Source: an uncultured Clostridia bacterium
GTDB lineage: Bacteria; Bacillota; Clostridia; Oscillospirales; Acutalibacteraceae
Direction of reading: 5' to 3'
Length of the DNA: 42,865 bases
Assembly (NCBI GenBank): GCA_947627725.1
Contig: CANQXE010000019.1
Coordinates: 1-42,865 of the forward strand
Positions 1-8,015 of this stretch are shown here, one piece after another. Position numbers and translations under genes: made by a program. Position 1 is the stretch's first letter, and every line of letters begins with the position of its first letter. The notes under the pieces are model-generated. The model had not been told where the DNA came from and ran no database searches. It saw only the letters and a list, made by a program, of their open reading frames with translations.

Positions 1-81
1 ATATTTTTCTATTTGAAGAATAAGCGTAAATATTTTTGAAAGGGTATGATTTAGTCTTGAACTATATCATACAAGGTAAAA

Positions 82-1536
82 ATGAAAAAAGCAAAGAAAA
101 TGATTGCAGTATTATTAGCTGCCATTATGTTAATGTCTTCGACCGCTGTTTCCGCTTTTGCTGAGAATGAAGCAAATAAAAACTCATCATTATACGAGGA
201 ATTACTGGCTTCAGGAAATTTGGAGGAAATTAACAAAAGCAGTATTAAAAGCAATTCAATTAAAAAGCAAACAATGTCAAGAGAAACTATTTTAAAAATT
301 AATAATAATCGTGTTCTTAAACAATTATCACTGACATCAAGCAATATCAAATCTTTTAATACTGTTTGCTATGATTACAATCCCGATATTAAATATGAAA
401 CAGAATTTGATAACGGTTCAATAGTAAGCTATGACAGAAATATGAATATAATTGCCTATTCTAATTTTGATAGAAATTCGGATAACCATCATATTTCAAC
501 TATGTCACCATACAATGACAATGATAAAATAATTGAAGCATTAAAGCAAGAATACGAAATTGATGAAACATATGCTCTTGATATAAATAATAACGATAAC
601 GGAGATATTGTATATTATTGGGAAAAAATTGATGAAAACGGGTGCCGAAATATTTATGATTCTTTATCTGTCCGTATAGATGGTATTACCAATAAAATCG
701 TTACATTTAACAGATTCAATGATTCTCCTCAATCATCTAAAACAATTATATCAGAAGACGAAGCTAAAAGCATTGCATTAAATCTAAAAGAAGATTTCAA
801 TCACATAACAAGTTGCGAGAAAAAGTATGTTAAGCCGAATTTCATTTGGAATGAAGAAGAAATTTTGTATGAAAATGCCGATATTGTAAGACTTGCATAC
901 AATGTGTGCATTGATGATATATATTTTGTTCACATTGATGCCGAAACAGGTGAGGTAATAGGTGGAGATATGGTGAAAGCAGGCAATAATGCTGGAACTT
1001 ATGTAGACAAAGATATGCTCTATTCCAATGCTTGTGCAGATTTAGCAAAAACTGCTTTTCCTAAACTTGGCTATAGCAATTCCGTAACTTTTATAGGTAG
1101 TGGCAGCAGTATGCGAAACAGCTTATTAAATTATGTTCAAAAAGATTCCTCTGCATATGGTTTATATATTCGTTGTCACGGTACATCAACAGACTTGAGA
1201 ACCACTACAAATTATTTACTGCACTATTCTGAAGTTAAAGGTAATTGGCATTTAGTTTTTTTAGATTCCTGTTCAACAGCAGCTAATTCTACATGGGCTA
1301 ACGCTTTTAATATTAACAGTTCATACAGTAAACGTGCCTTTTTAGGTTGGTCAACCGATGCAAATGCAAGTCCAACATATCAATTTTGCCGCTTTTTTTG
1401 GCCGGAAACAAGTGCACGAAAACATTCTGCAAATATCAGAGATGCAGCTGTTTGGGCGGCTTCTCAAGTTCCTGGAAGTGGTACCACACCAATTAGATTT
1501 TACGGCGATAAAACTTATAACGGTAGAGCATATTAG
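82..1536 (+). CDS. Secreted caspase-like (clan CD) cysteine peptidase-like protein with PepSY-like pro-region
   Basis: The 484-residue product begins with a classic signal peptide (residues 1-27: Lys-rich start, hydrophobic core, AFA before the likely cut), so it should be exported. Residues about 222-296 look like a PepSY-type fold (SEDEAKSIAL helix, then YFVHIDAETGEVIGG), often a propeptide or inhibitory domain of secreted peptidases. The C-terminal domain (about 310-484) has the two hallmarks of clan CD peptidases: a hydrophobic strand ending in His-Gly (LYIRCHG, His366) and a second ending in Asp-Ser-Cys (LVFLDSC, Cys397). I infer a secreted cysteine peptidase or a relative; substrate unknown. 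The start is the first ATG after a weak AAGG site. It stands alone, followed by a terminator. No name can be given, and activity is inferred only from the dyad. Confidence 0.7.
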   Translation: MKKAKKMIAVLLAAIMLMSSTAVSAFAENEANKNSSLYEELLASGNLEEINKSSIKSNSIKKQTMSRETILKINNNRVLKQLSLTSSNIKSFNTVCYDYNPDIKYETEFDNGSIVSYDRNMNIIAYSNFDRNSDNHHISTMSPYNDNDKIIEALKQEYEIDETYALDINNNDNGDIVYYWEKIDENGCRNIYDSLSVRIDGITNKIVTFNRFNDSPQSSKTIISEDEAKSIALNLKEDFNHITSCEKKYVKPNFIWNEEEILYENADIVRLAYNVCIDDIYFVHIDAETGEVIGGDMVKAGNNAGTYVDKDMLYSNACADLAKTAFPKLGYSNSVTFIGSGSSMRNSLLNYVQKDSSAYGLYIRCHGTSTDLRTTTNYLLHYSEVKGNWHLVFLDSCSTAANSTWANAFNINSSYSKRAFLGWSTDANASPTYQFCRFFWPETSARKHSANIRDAAVWAASQVPGSGTTPIRFYGDKTYNGRAY

Positions 1537-1655
1537 TTTCTATTAAAAATGATACTTTTAATACTGATAGATTAAATATAAGTTTTATGGAATAATTTTA
1601 ATTACATTTCTTTTTATAAGCTAAGCTTAGTTTTAATCGTGTCCTCAGTTTATAG

Positions 1656-1691
1656 AAAAACCCTGTTTCTGTTTTTTGAAGCAGGGTTTTG
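1656..1691 (+). terminator. Rho-independent terminator of the caspase-like gene
   Basis: The arms AAAACCCTG (1657-1665) and CAGGGTTTT (1682-1690) form a 9-bp stem with a T-rich loop. It ends in a T-run about 120 nt after the stop codon at 1536 and is the only strong hairpin in this spacer. Confidence 0.7.
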
Positions 1692-2045
1692 ACATATATT
1701 TTGATAAATGTCTGCCATATTGATAAAAATGAGTTGAGATGTGGTGGTTTTCACCTTTTGCAACTCTACTGTACCTTTGTACGCCAACGAATTGCCAAAA
1801 GGTAAATTCAGTTTCATTTCTCGAAGTCTGCCGGCGTGTAGAAATTTGATTTCTGGACTTTTTCTAGATTCTGAACATTGTTTTTTTCTTTATCTTTAAT
1901 ATATTTAGTAAAATTTAATCATTTTTGCGCTATATTTCTTTATTTTGACATTCTTCATTGACGATATATATCACATTTGTTATTTATAGAACAATTATTT
2001 ATTTTGAATTATCAAATTAAATTTAAAACAAAGGAGAATATATCA
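1692..2045. other. Gene-free spacer with a possible decayed coding remnant
   Basis: No intact gene is visible. Between about 1740 and 1880 the base composition is less AT-rich than the surroundings and, read on the minus strand, two short open stretches without start codons appear (one ending in SNFYTPADFEK then stop). This looks like a scrap of a former gene or mobile element, but I cannot identify it. The final ~100 nt are AT-rich and hold the leader and ribosome binding site of the next gene. Confidence 0.35.
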
Positions 2046-2654
2046 ATGATAAAATGTGAAAAATGCGAAACGGAAAATGATTCGTCAGTTAAAGTTTGTT
2101 CAAATTGCGGAGCAAAATTACATACCATAAACGATTTTGCCGTTATAATACTTTTAATTTTGTTTTTCCCCATAGGATTATATTTGATGTGGTCAAAAAC
2201 AAATTGGAGCAAGGCGGCAAAAATTACAGTTACAGCAATATTTGTAATTTTAACCATTATTGCCTTATTTTCAAATAATAACGATTCAAATAATGCTGAA
2301 CCGGCAGTAAGTATTATTTCAACAGAGCAAGCAGCACAATCAACAACAAAATTAACAACTAAAGCTACAACCGAAGCACCAACTACAACAACCGCTGTCC
2401 CTGAAACAACAACTGCTACAACAACAGAAAGAACAACTGAAACAACAGAAAAAAGGACTGCTGCCTCCACAACGAAAAAGCATACTACAACTGAATATAC
2501 TACAGTTCAGGAATACAGCGAAACAGTATACCGAACCCCTTCGGGCAAAAGATATCATTTAAGTTCAACATGCGGCGGTAAGAACAGCTATGAGGTTTCT
2601 CTTGACAGTGCAATAGCCGCAGGTTTAACACCTTGTCAAAAATGCGCAGGCTGA
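2046..2654 (+). CDS. Membrane-anchored zinc-ribbon protein with Thr-rich linker and C-terminal metal-binding-like domain
   Basis: The chosen ATG lies 9 nt after AAGGAG (2031-2036); the longer frame upstream lacks such a site. The 202-residue product starts with a zinc ribbon (CEKC...CSNC, residues 4-22), followed by two hydrophobic segments (about 31-48 and 59-74). A long low-complexity Thr/Glu/Ala linker spans about 90-155. The compact C-terminal domain carries RYHLSSTC, then CQKC four residues before the end, giving a His-Cys-Cys-Cys set that could bind a metal. That end resembles the small Cys/His domain attached to many secreted or surface proteins of Clostridia. The topology suggests a cytoplasmic zinc ribbon and an external C-terminus. 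Function unknown. Confidence 0.75.
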   Translation: MIKCEKCETENDSSVKVCSNCGAKLHTINDFAVIILLILFFPIGLYLMWSKTNWSKAAKITVTAIFVILTIIALFSNNNDSNNAEPAVSIISTEQAAQSTTKLTTKATTEAPTTTTAVPETTTATTTERTTETTEKRTAASTTKKHTTTEYTTVQEYSETVYRTPSGKRYHLSSTCGGKNSYEVSLDSAIAAGLTPCQKCAG

Positions 2655-2684
2655 TTAATTAATATAATTAGTATTTTAATGTGC

Positions 2685-3701
2685 TTATACCACTCCGTTT
2701 TCTAAAATGCTGAATTTTTTATTATCACAATCTATTTCAGCCATTGCACCGTAAGGTAAAATAAAAATCGGTGAAGTGTGACCGAAATTCATATTAGCAA
2801 CTATCGGTAAATTGACAATACCATATTTATAATTAACAATTTGTAACATAGCATTTTTATGTTCGTCAAACGGAACGTCACTGCATAATTTACCAATAAT
2901 CAATCCGTTAAGCACCTGAAGTGCACCAATTTTACCAAGCCAATCCAAAAAATCAGCAAGATCACTCGGTGCAAAAAATTCGGGAATGTCCTCGAGAAAT
3001 AAAATCACATTTTCAAAGTCATATTTTGACAGTGACGAAAAATTCTTTAATCCGGTATGTCCGCCAAAAAGCTTTCCTGTTGATTTACCCGTACCTTGAA
3101 TCCATAAAAAGCCATTATCATTTTTGTATACTTTAGCATAACTCTTATCAAAATAGTTATTCTCATCACAACTATATTCTGTTGACGGTTTAATTTCTCC
3201 TATAACGCTATTATCAAACAAAACCTTTATTAACCATTTCCGACTGTATGGGTGAAATTGGGGAGTTTCAGCAATCGTAGGTAATAAATTGTGACCGTAA
3301 AAAGTAGACAGACCCGCTTTATAACAAAACAAATGAAAATTCATAACATCAGAACAGCCAATAAATATTTTAGGGTTATATTGTATAGTTTTGGCATCCA
3401 AAAACGGCAGAACTTTTTCACTGTCATTTCCTCCGATATTTGCAATAATTGCTTTTATATTTGGATTTTCAAATGCCCACATCAAATCTTCTGCCCTTGC
3501 TTGCGGATTATTTTTTAAATAATCTTCACCTTTCTGCGAATTTGGCGAGGATACTACCTGAAGTCCTAAACTTTCAAGACGCATTTTCCCAATGTTGTAT
3601 TTCCATAAAACATCAGAATTTCCAGAAATGCCCCAGCATGGGCTGACTGTAGCAATGATATCACCTTTATTCAATTTTTTAGGTTTTATAAGTTCGACCA
3701 T
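2685..3701 (-). CDS. LD-carboxypeptidase of peptidase family S66 (MccF-like)
   Basis: The 338-residue protein matches the S66 serine carboxypeptidases that cut LD-peptide bonds, either in muropeptide recycling or, in MccF-like members, in microcin C-type resistance. The expected triad is visible: nucleophile Ser117 in IGCSD, Glu237 in LFLED, and His308 in NFGHTSP. The N-terminal IATVSPCWG strand is typical. Its length fits the MccF branch. There is no signal peptide, so it should act in the cytoplasm. The start follows an AGGTGAG site. It is the only gene between the zinc-ribbon gene and the tRNA, apparently monocistronic. Family confident; substrate not. Confidence 0.88.
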   Translation of the reverse strand: MVELIKPKKLNKGDIIATVSPCWGISGNSDVLWKYNIGKMRLESLGLQVVSSPNSQKGEDYLKNNPQARAEDLMWAFENPNIKAIIANIGGNDSEKVLPFLDAKTIQYNPKIFIGCSDVMNFHLFCYKAGLSTFYGHNLLPTIAETPQFHPYSRKWLIKVLFDNSVIGEIKPSTEYSCDENNYFDKSYAKVYKNDNGFLWIQGTGKSTGKLFGGHTGLKNFSSLSKYDFENVILFLEDIPEFFAPSDLADFLDWLGKIGALQVLNGLIIGKLCSDVPFDEHKNAMLQIVNYKYGIVNLPIVANMNFGHTSPIFILPYGAMAEIDCDNKKFSILENGVV

Positions 3702-3758
3702 TCATCTCACCTGTTATATTGTAAATATTTATTCATAAAATTGCTCTGTCAAATTGAG

Positions 3759-3784
3759 AAACCCCCGAACAATCGGGGGTTTTC
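3759..3784 (-). terminator. Terminator downstream of tRNA-Ser
   Basis: A 7-bp GC-rich stem, CCCCCGA (3762-3768) with TCGGGGG (3773-3779), is flanked by A-rich and T-rich runs on both sides. It lies 25 nt past the 3' end of the tRNA on the minus strand. Confidence 0.7.
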
Positions 3785-3808
3785 GCAGGCAATATTTTTG
3801 CCTTCAAA

Positions 3809-3901
3809 TGGCGCAGATGAAGAGATTCGAACTCTTGAATACTCGGTAAAGCATTACACGATTTCCAATCGTGCTCCTTCGGCCAGCTCGGACACATCTG
3901 C
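3809..3901 (-). tRNA. tRNA-Ser(GGA)
   Basis: Read on the minus strand, the acceptor arms GCAGATG (3895-3901) and CATCTGC (3813-3819) pair. The discriminator G (3812) is followed by an encoded CCA (3809-3811). The anticodon stem-loop is ACGATTGGAAATCGT with anticodon GGA, the T arm contains GTTCGAATC, and a long variable arm (TGCTTTACCGAGTA region) marks a class II tRNA. These features together give serine, codons UCC/UCU. Confidence 0.95.
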
Positions 3902-3915
3902 ATATTGCGTTTGCT

Positions 3916-3944
3916 ATTATACATTACTGATAAAAAAATTGCAA
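3916..3944 (-). promoter_or_regulatory. Promoter of tRNA-Ser
   Basis: On the minus strand, TTGCAA (3939-3944) and TATAAT (3916-3921) are separated by 17 bp, with the tRNA 5' end 15 nt beyond the -10. The -35 overlaps the purF terminator stem, so tRNA transcription starts just where purF transcription ends. Confidence 0.6.
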
Positions 3945-3980
3945 GTCTTTTATTTCACATAGATGAAATAAAAGACTTGT
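3933..3980 (-). terminator. Strong terminator downstream of purF
   Basis: A 16-bp perfect stem (3942-3957 with 3964-3979) closes a 6-nt loop and is followed on the minus strand by a run of seven T. It separates purF from the tRNA. Confidence 0.85.
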
Positions 3981-4051
3981 ATTTGAATAAGGGGCTTGCC
4001 CCGTCATTCAATGTGGTAAGGCATGGCGGGGACATCTTGCCTAAGTTATAT

Positions 4052-5503
4052 TTAATCAAGCACCTGATAATAAGAAGAAAAATTATTAAGCTTTTCCTCA
4101 AACTTATCCTTATGCTGTTCCTTTGGAACCTCAATGGGATAATGCCCTGTAAAACAGCCGTTGCAAAATCCGCATTTTGATTTTTCAGCAAGCTTATTCG
4201 TAGCCTCGACAGAGAGATAACCGAGACTGTCAACACCGATTTCCTGAGCAATTTCCTCAACGGTATCAAATCTGCATGCCATCAGATTTTCCTGTGAGTC
4301 AACATCTGTTCCGAAGAAGCAGGGATATTTAAACGCGGGCGAGGAAACACGCATATGCACCTCTTTTGCCCCAGCCTCACGGAGAAGTCTGACAATTCTC
4401 GCGCAGGTTGTACCGCGCACAATTGAGTCATCAATCATTATTACACGTTTGCCGTTGATATTTTCTTTTATTGCATTAAGCTTAATTCTTACAGCATCCT
4501 CTCGCTGGTCCTGAGACGGCTGAATAAAGCTCCTGCCTATATATCTGTTCTTTATAAAACCGACACCGTACGGTATACCGCTTTCATACGCATATCCAAG
4601 TGCGGCGTCAAGACCCGAATCGGGAACGCCTATAACTATATCAGCGTCAACGGGATGCTCTTTAGCGAGAAAAGCTCCTGCTCTCATTCTTGCGTGCTGA
4701 ACTGACGAGCCTTCAATAACAGAATCGGGACGGGCAAAGTAGATATACTCAAACACGCATATATTGCCCTTCTTGCCGCAATGCGTTTCTATTGACCGTA
4801 CGCCGTCAGTACCGATAACAACAATTTCACCCGGCTTAATATCTCGGATGAATTTTGCTCCCAAGGTATCAAGTGCACAGGACTCGGACGCAACAATATA
4901 TGCTCCGTCATGAGTTTTGCCGAGACAGAGCGGTCTGAATCCGTTCGGGTCACGAAACGCAATTAGCTTTGTGGCAGTCATAACCACGCAGGAATATGCG
5001 CCTTTCAAGGAATACATAACCTTTTCAATCGCCTCTTCGGTATTTTTACTTGTAAGGCGCTGAGAAACTATTGAGTACGCAATCGACTCTGTATCGGACG
5101 TACCGTGAAAAATGCCTCCCTTAAGCTCAAACTGCTTTCTGAGCTCAGGCGCATTTACAAGGTTGCCGTTATGCGCGACGGCAAGATTACCCTTGATATG
5201 GCGGATAACAAGCGGCTGAATGTTATTGGCGTTTTTACCGCCGGTTGTAGAGTAACGTACATGACCGATTGCCATATTTCCCGTTCCGAGATGCTCCAGA
5301 CGAGACGATGTAAAGACATCGGGTACAAGACCGTCTCCTCTGTGATGTCTAAAGACGCCGTCGTCATTGACCGCAATGCCGCAGCTTTCCTGCCCTCTGT
5401 GCTGTAAGGCAAAAAGGGCAAGATACGCGGAATGAGCAACATGGGTTGTTTTATTTTCAAAAATGCCGAATACTCCGCATTCCTCGTGAAGATTATCAAA
5501 CAT
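4052..5503 (-). CDS. purF: Amidophosphoribosyltransferase (glutamine PRPP amidotransferase)
   Basis: This enzyme makes phosphoribosylamine from PRPP and glutamine, the first step of purine synthesis. I place the start at ATG 5503, after AGAGAGGG, so that the catalytic nucleophile is Cys9 (MFDNLHEECGVFG) behind a short propeptide as in Bacillus PurF; an upstream in-frame ATG lacks a good site. The N-terminal half is a class II glutaminase, the C-terminal half a phosphoribosyltransferase with the PRPP motif IMIDDSIVRGTT. Cys residues in GNICVFEY, LMACRF and CGFCNGC match the [4Fe-4S] ligands of the Gram-positive type. It lies 67 nt after the glutamate synthase operon with no evident terminator between, so read-through is possible. 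Its own terminator is strong. Confidence 0.96.
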   Translation of the reverse strand: MFDNLHEECGVFGIFENKTTHVAHSAYLALFALQHRGQESCGIAVNDDGVFRHHRGDGLVPDVFTSSRLEHLGTGNMAIGHVRYSTTGGKNANNIQPLVIRHIKGNLAVAHNGNLVNAPELRKQFELKGGIFHGTSDTESIAYSIVSQRLTSKNTEEAIEKVMYSLKGAYSCVVMTATKLIAFRDPNGFRPLCLGKTHDGAYIVASESCALDTLGAKFIRDIKPGEIVVIGTDGVRSIETHCGKKGNICVFEYIYFARPDSVIEGSSVQHARMRAGAFLAKEHPVDADIVIGVPDSGLDAALGYAYESGIPYGVGFIKNRYIGRSFIQPSQDQREDAVRIKLNAIKENINGKRVIMIDDSIVRGTTCARIVRLLREAGAKEVHMRVSSPAFKYPCFFGTDVDSQENLMACRFDTVEEIAQEIGVDSLGYLSVEATNKLAEKSKCGFCNGCFTGHYPIEVPKEQHKDKFEEKLNNFSSYYQVLD

Positions 5504-5570
5504 AAAAGTTCCCTCTCTAAAGCATAAAAACAATTTGTTTAAAAACTATTCAGGATCATTCCCGCCTGCT

Positions 5571-6305
5571 CTAATTAGGAGTATAAAGATTTGCGTACGG
5601 TCTTGTCGTTTTAGGTACTAATTTCTTAAACGGCTTTGACATAACCGTACCGTAGTCCGCGCCAAAATACCTGCAATATTTTTTAACATATGATTCAAGC
5701 TCTTTTTTATCGTCATCATTGAGAGTTGTAACCTTAATGTTGGGGCTGAGATTTTCCTTTGGAAAATTACCTCTTACAAAAATTTTACCGCCGTGCATAC
5801 CTGACGCGCAGTGAGTGCCGAAAAGCTTTTCGCCTCTTTTTAGGTCAAGACCTAAAAGAACGATTGTCCCCCCTGCCATATATTCGCCGAGAAATGAGCC
5901 TGCTTTTTTACCGATAACAAGCACGGGGCGCATCCGGCGGAACTCCTTCATATGAATACCGCCGCGGCACGCAACATTATCCCTGATATAAATCTGACCG
6001 TCACGCATACCGTAGCCCATTGCGTCGCCCGAATGACCGTGAACAACAATTTCTCCGCCGTTCATTGTATTACCAACAGCGTCCTGACAGTTGCCGTATA
6101 CAACTACTCTTCCGCCGTTAAGATAGCAGGCCATATCATTTCCCGGCGTACCGTATACCTCTATTGTCTTGCCCTCATCCAAAGCGCAGCCGATGTACCG
6201 CTGACCGTTTACGTCTTTAACGGTAACCTTTTTACGGTTGGAAAGCTCTTTTTTTATTAAATTATTTACCTTTTCATACCGGGTAAGTCCCGCTTCGATA
6301 ATCAT
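5571..6305 (-). CDS. Glutamate synthase GXGXG-domain subunit (GltB C-terminal domain)
   Basis: The 244-residue protein is the stand-alone C-terminal right-handed beta-helix domain of the glutamate synthase large subunit. Repeated G-x-x-G-x-x-x-G units run through the middle (YLNGGRVVVYGNCQDAVGN, MNGGEIVVHGHSGDAMGYG, MRDGQIYIRDNVACRGG, MAGGTIVLLG). In the fused enzyme this domain has a structural role between glutaminase and synthase sites. It is the last of the five GOGAT genes; its ATG overlaps the preceding stop by 4 nt. Similar domains occur in tungsten formylmethanofuran dehydrogenase FwdC, but the neighbours make GOGAT the clear choice. Confidence 0.9.
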   Translation of the reverse strand: MIIEAGLTRYEKVNNLIKKELSNRKKVTVKDVNGQRYIGCALDEGKTIEVYGTPGNDMACYLNGGRVVVYGNCQDAVGNTMNGGEIVVHGHSGDAMGYGMRDGQIYIRDNVACRGGIHMKEFRRMRPVLVIGKKAGSFLGEYMAGGTIVLLGLDLKRGEKLFGTHCASGMHGGKIFVRGNFPKENLSPNIKVTTLNDDDKKELESYVKKYCRYFGADYGTVMSKPFKKLVPKTTRPYANLYTPN

Positions 6306-7564
6306 ATCCGAACTCCCCCTCTCAGCTTATCGATTCTTGTTTTTCTGTCAAACATAAATATTGACGGTTCATCAAAAATATCGCCCTCAAGCGTATCAAG
6401 TGAAACTCTGTTTGAAATCAAATTAGTATAAATACCTGCGTTAGTGCTTGAATTTATGAGTACATAGCCGACCAGCTTATCTTTCTCAAAGACCAAACGC
6501 TTATAGCTGTCACCGTTTTTACTGATTTTATCACTGTACTGCTCACCCTTGGCATTGATAAGACCGCAGGTGCATATTCTAAGACCGAAAAAATCAATGG
6601 CGTTTACTGAATATGTACCGCCGACAGTAACGTCCTCCCCTGCCATTTGAGCGCCCGCGACATTACCCTGCTGTACGGCATTCGGCCAAAGAGCGATAAT
6701 CCTCTTTGAGCCGTCAAGCATATCAACAGACACACAGCAGTCTCCTGCTGCATATATATCCTCATTGCTCGTCTGCATTGTCTGTGTATCTGTAACAATA
6801 CCTCTGTTGACCTCAAGCCCCGCTTTCTCCGCAAGGTCAATCTGCGGTCTTACGCCGACCGCAAGAATAAGCAAATCACACGGCAGCTTTTTGCCGTTTT
6901 TGAGAGTTACTGCCGTTATCTGCTTGCCTTTGGACGTTGCTTTAACAACAGTATTTTCAAGATGAAATTTAATACCGTTATTCTCCAGGTGCTTTTTAAC
7001 CTGCTTTGCGGAATCAGCGTCAAGGATTGACGGAAGAACTCTCGGCGCAAGCTCTACAACATCAACGCTTTTGCAGATTTTTACAAGTCCCTCCGCCGCC
7101 TTCATACCTATAAGTCCCGCGCCGATTACTACCGCCCTTGTCTTACTGTTTGCAAGCTTTTTAACGTCTTTAGAAGCCTTCAGGTCAAGGAATGTCAGGG
7201 CATTTGATTTTTTCTCAACATTTTCCATAGGCGGAACAAACGGCTTTGAGCCTGTGCAAAGACACAGCTTGTCGTAAGGATAGCTTTTTCTGCCGACCTT
7301 AACCGTTTTCTTCTTTGTATCAATTGATGTAACCTTTGAATCGGTTACAATATCAATCTTCTTTTCTTTGTAGAAATTCGGCTTGCGGAGAGCCATATCA
7401 CTCTCCTTGACCTTTCCCTTTAAATAATAGCTGATTGACGGACGTGAGTACGGCATATACGCCTCCTCCGTAAGCACGGTAACCGTACCCTGTGAGTCAG
7501 TCCTTCTGACTGCCTCCGCCGCCGCAAGCCCCGCCGCAGACGCGCCTATAATAACATATCTCAT
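6302..7564 (-). CDS. FAD/NAD(P)-dependent oxidoreductase of the split glutamate synthase
   Basis: The 420-residue flavoprotein has an N-terminal FAD site (YVIIGASAAGLAAAEAV), a second Rossmann motif for NAD(P) (VIGAGLIGMKAAEGL, about 155-170) and the late FAD motif (IYAAGDCC). The order and length match the class I pyridine nucleotide-disulfide oxidoreductases similar to rubredoxin and nitrite reductase reductases. It probably passes electrons from NAD(P)H to the adjacent ferredoxin and on to the synthase, replacing the usual GltD. It overlaps the ferredoxin gene (TAATG) and the GXGXG gene (ATGA), indicating translational coupling. The electron route is inferred from the context. Confidence 0.9.
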   Translation of the reverse strand: MRYVIIGASAAGLAAAEAVRRTDSQGTVTVLTEEAYMPYSRPSISYYLKGKVKESDMALRKPNFYKEKKIDIVTDSKVTSIDTKKKTVKVGRKSYPYDKLCLCTGSKPFVPPMENVEKKSNALTFLDLKASKDVKKLANSKTRAVVIGAGLIGMKAAEGLVKICKSVDVVELAPRVLPSILDADSAKQVKKHLENNGIKFHLENTVVKATSKGKQITAVTLKNGKKLPCDLLILAVGVRPQIDLAEKAGLEVNRGIVTDTQTMQTSNEDIYAAGDCCVSVDMLDGSKRIIALWPNAVQQGNVAGAQMAGEDVTVGGTYSVNAIDFFGLRICTCGLINAKGEQYSDKISKNGDSYKRLVFEKDKLVGYVLINSSTNAGIYTNLISNRVSLDTLEGDIFDEPSIFMFDRKTRIDKLRGGVRI

Positions 7565-8001
7565 TATTCAGCACCTCCTGCCTCTAACCAGAGCAGCGCC
7601 CTGTTGGGACAATTCTTAACACAGGCGGGTTCCTCGCCGCCGCACAAGTCGCATTTAAAAGCAATATTTCCTGTTTTTATGCAGCCGATGGGACAAACGG
7701 CAAGGCAGGTCATACATCCTATGCACTTGTTTTCATTTACAGATACAATTCCCGTTTTCTTGTCCTTTGTCATTGCTCCCGTAATGCATGCCTTAACACA
7801 GGCAGGATCGTCGCAGTGACGGCAATTAACGGCAACTGACGCCGTCTTGTCACCGTAAACCGAGATACGGCTGACGGGAGCGGGATTTTCAACCTTATAT
7901 GCTTTTATTACATCCTTTGATTTTGAATGATTTGTTTTGCAGTAAACCTCGCAAAGGCGGCAGTTTATGCAAAGCTCTTCTCTTGCGAATACCTTTTTCA
8001 T
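7564..8001 (-). CDS. Four-cluster [4Fe-4S] ferredoxin subunit (HycB/DmsB-like)
   Basis: The 145-residue protein contains four cysteine groups: CINCRLCEVYC (from about residue 11), CRHCDDPACVKAC, CIGCMTCLAVC and CDLCGGEEPACVKNC. This is the layout of four-cluster ferredoxin subunits of the HycB/DmsB family. Its place between the FMN synthase and FAD reductase genes suggests it carries electrons between them. It starts 14 nt after the synthase stop and shares a TAATG with the next gene. AAGGAGGTAG upstream is a strong ribosome binding site. Confidence 0.92.
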   Translation of the reverse strand: MKKVFAREELCINCRLCEVYCKTNHSKSKDVIKAYKVENPAPVSRISVYGDKTASVAVNCRHCDDPACVKACITGAMTKDKKTGIVSVNENKCIGCMTCLAVCPIGCIKTGNIAFKCDLCGGEEPACVKNCPNRALLWLEAGGAE

Positions 8002-8015
8002 AAATAACTACCTCC

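Noticed and set aside
2012-2470. 152-codon open frame on the minus strand
   Set aside because: It is antisense to the Thr-rich linker gene and reads as poly-Val/Ala low complexity; the plus-strand gene has a clear ribosome binding site and motifs.
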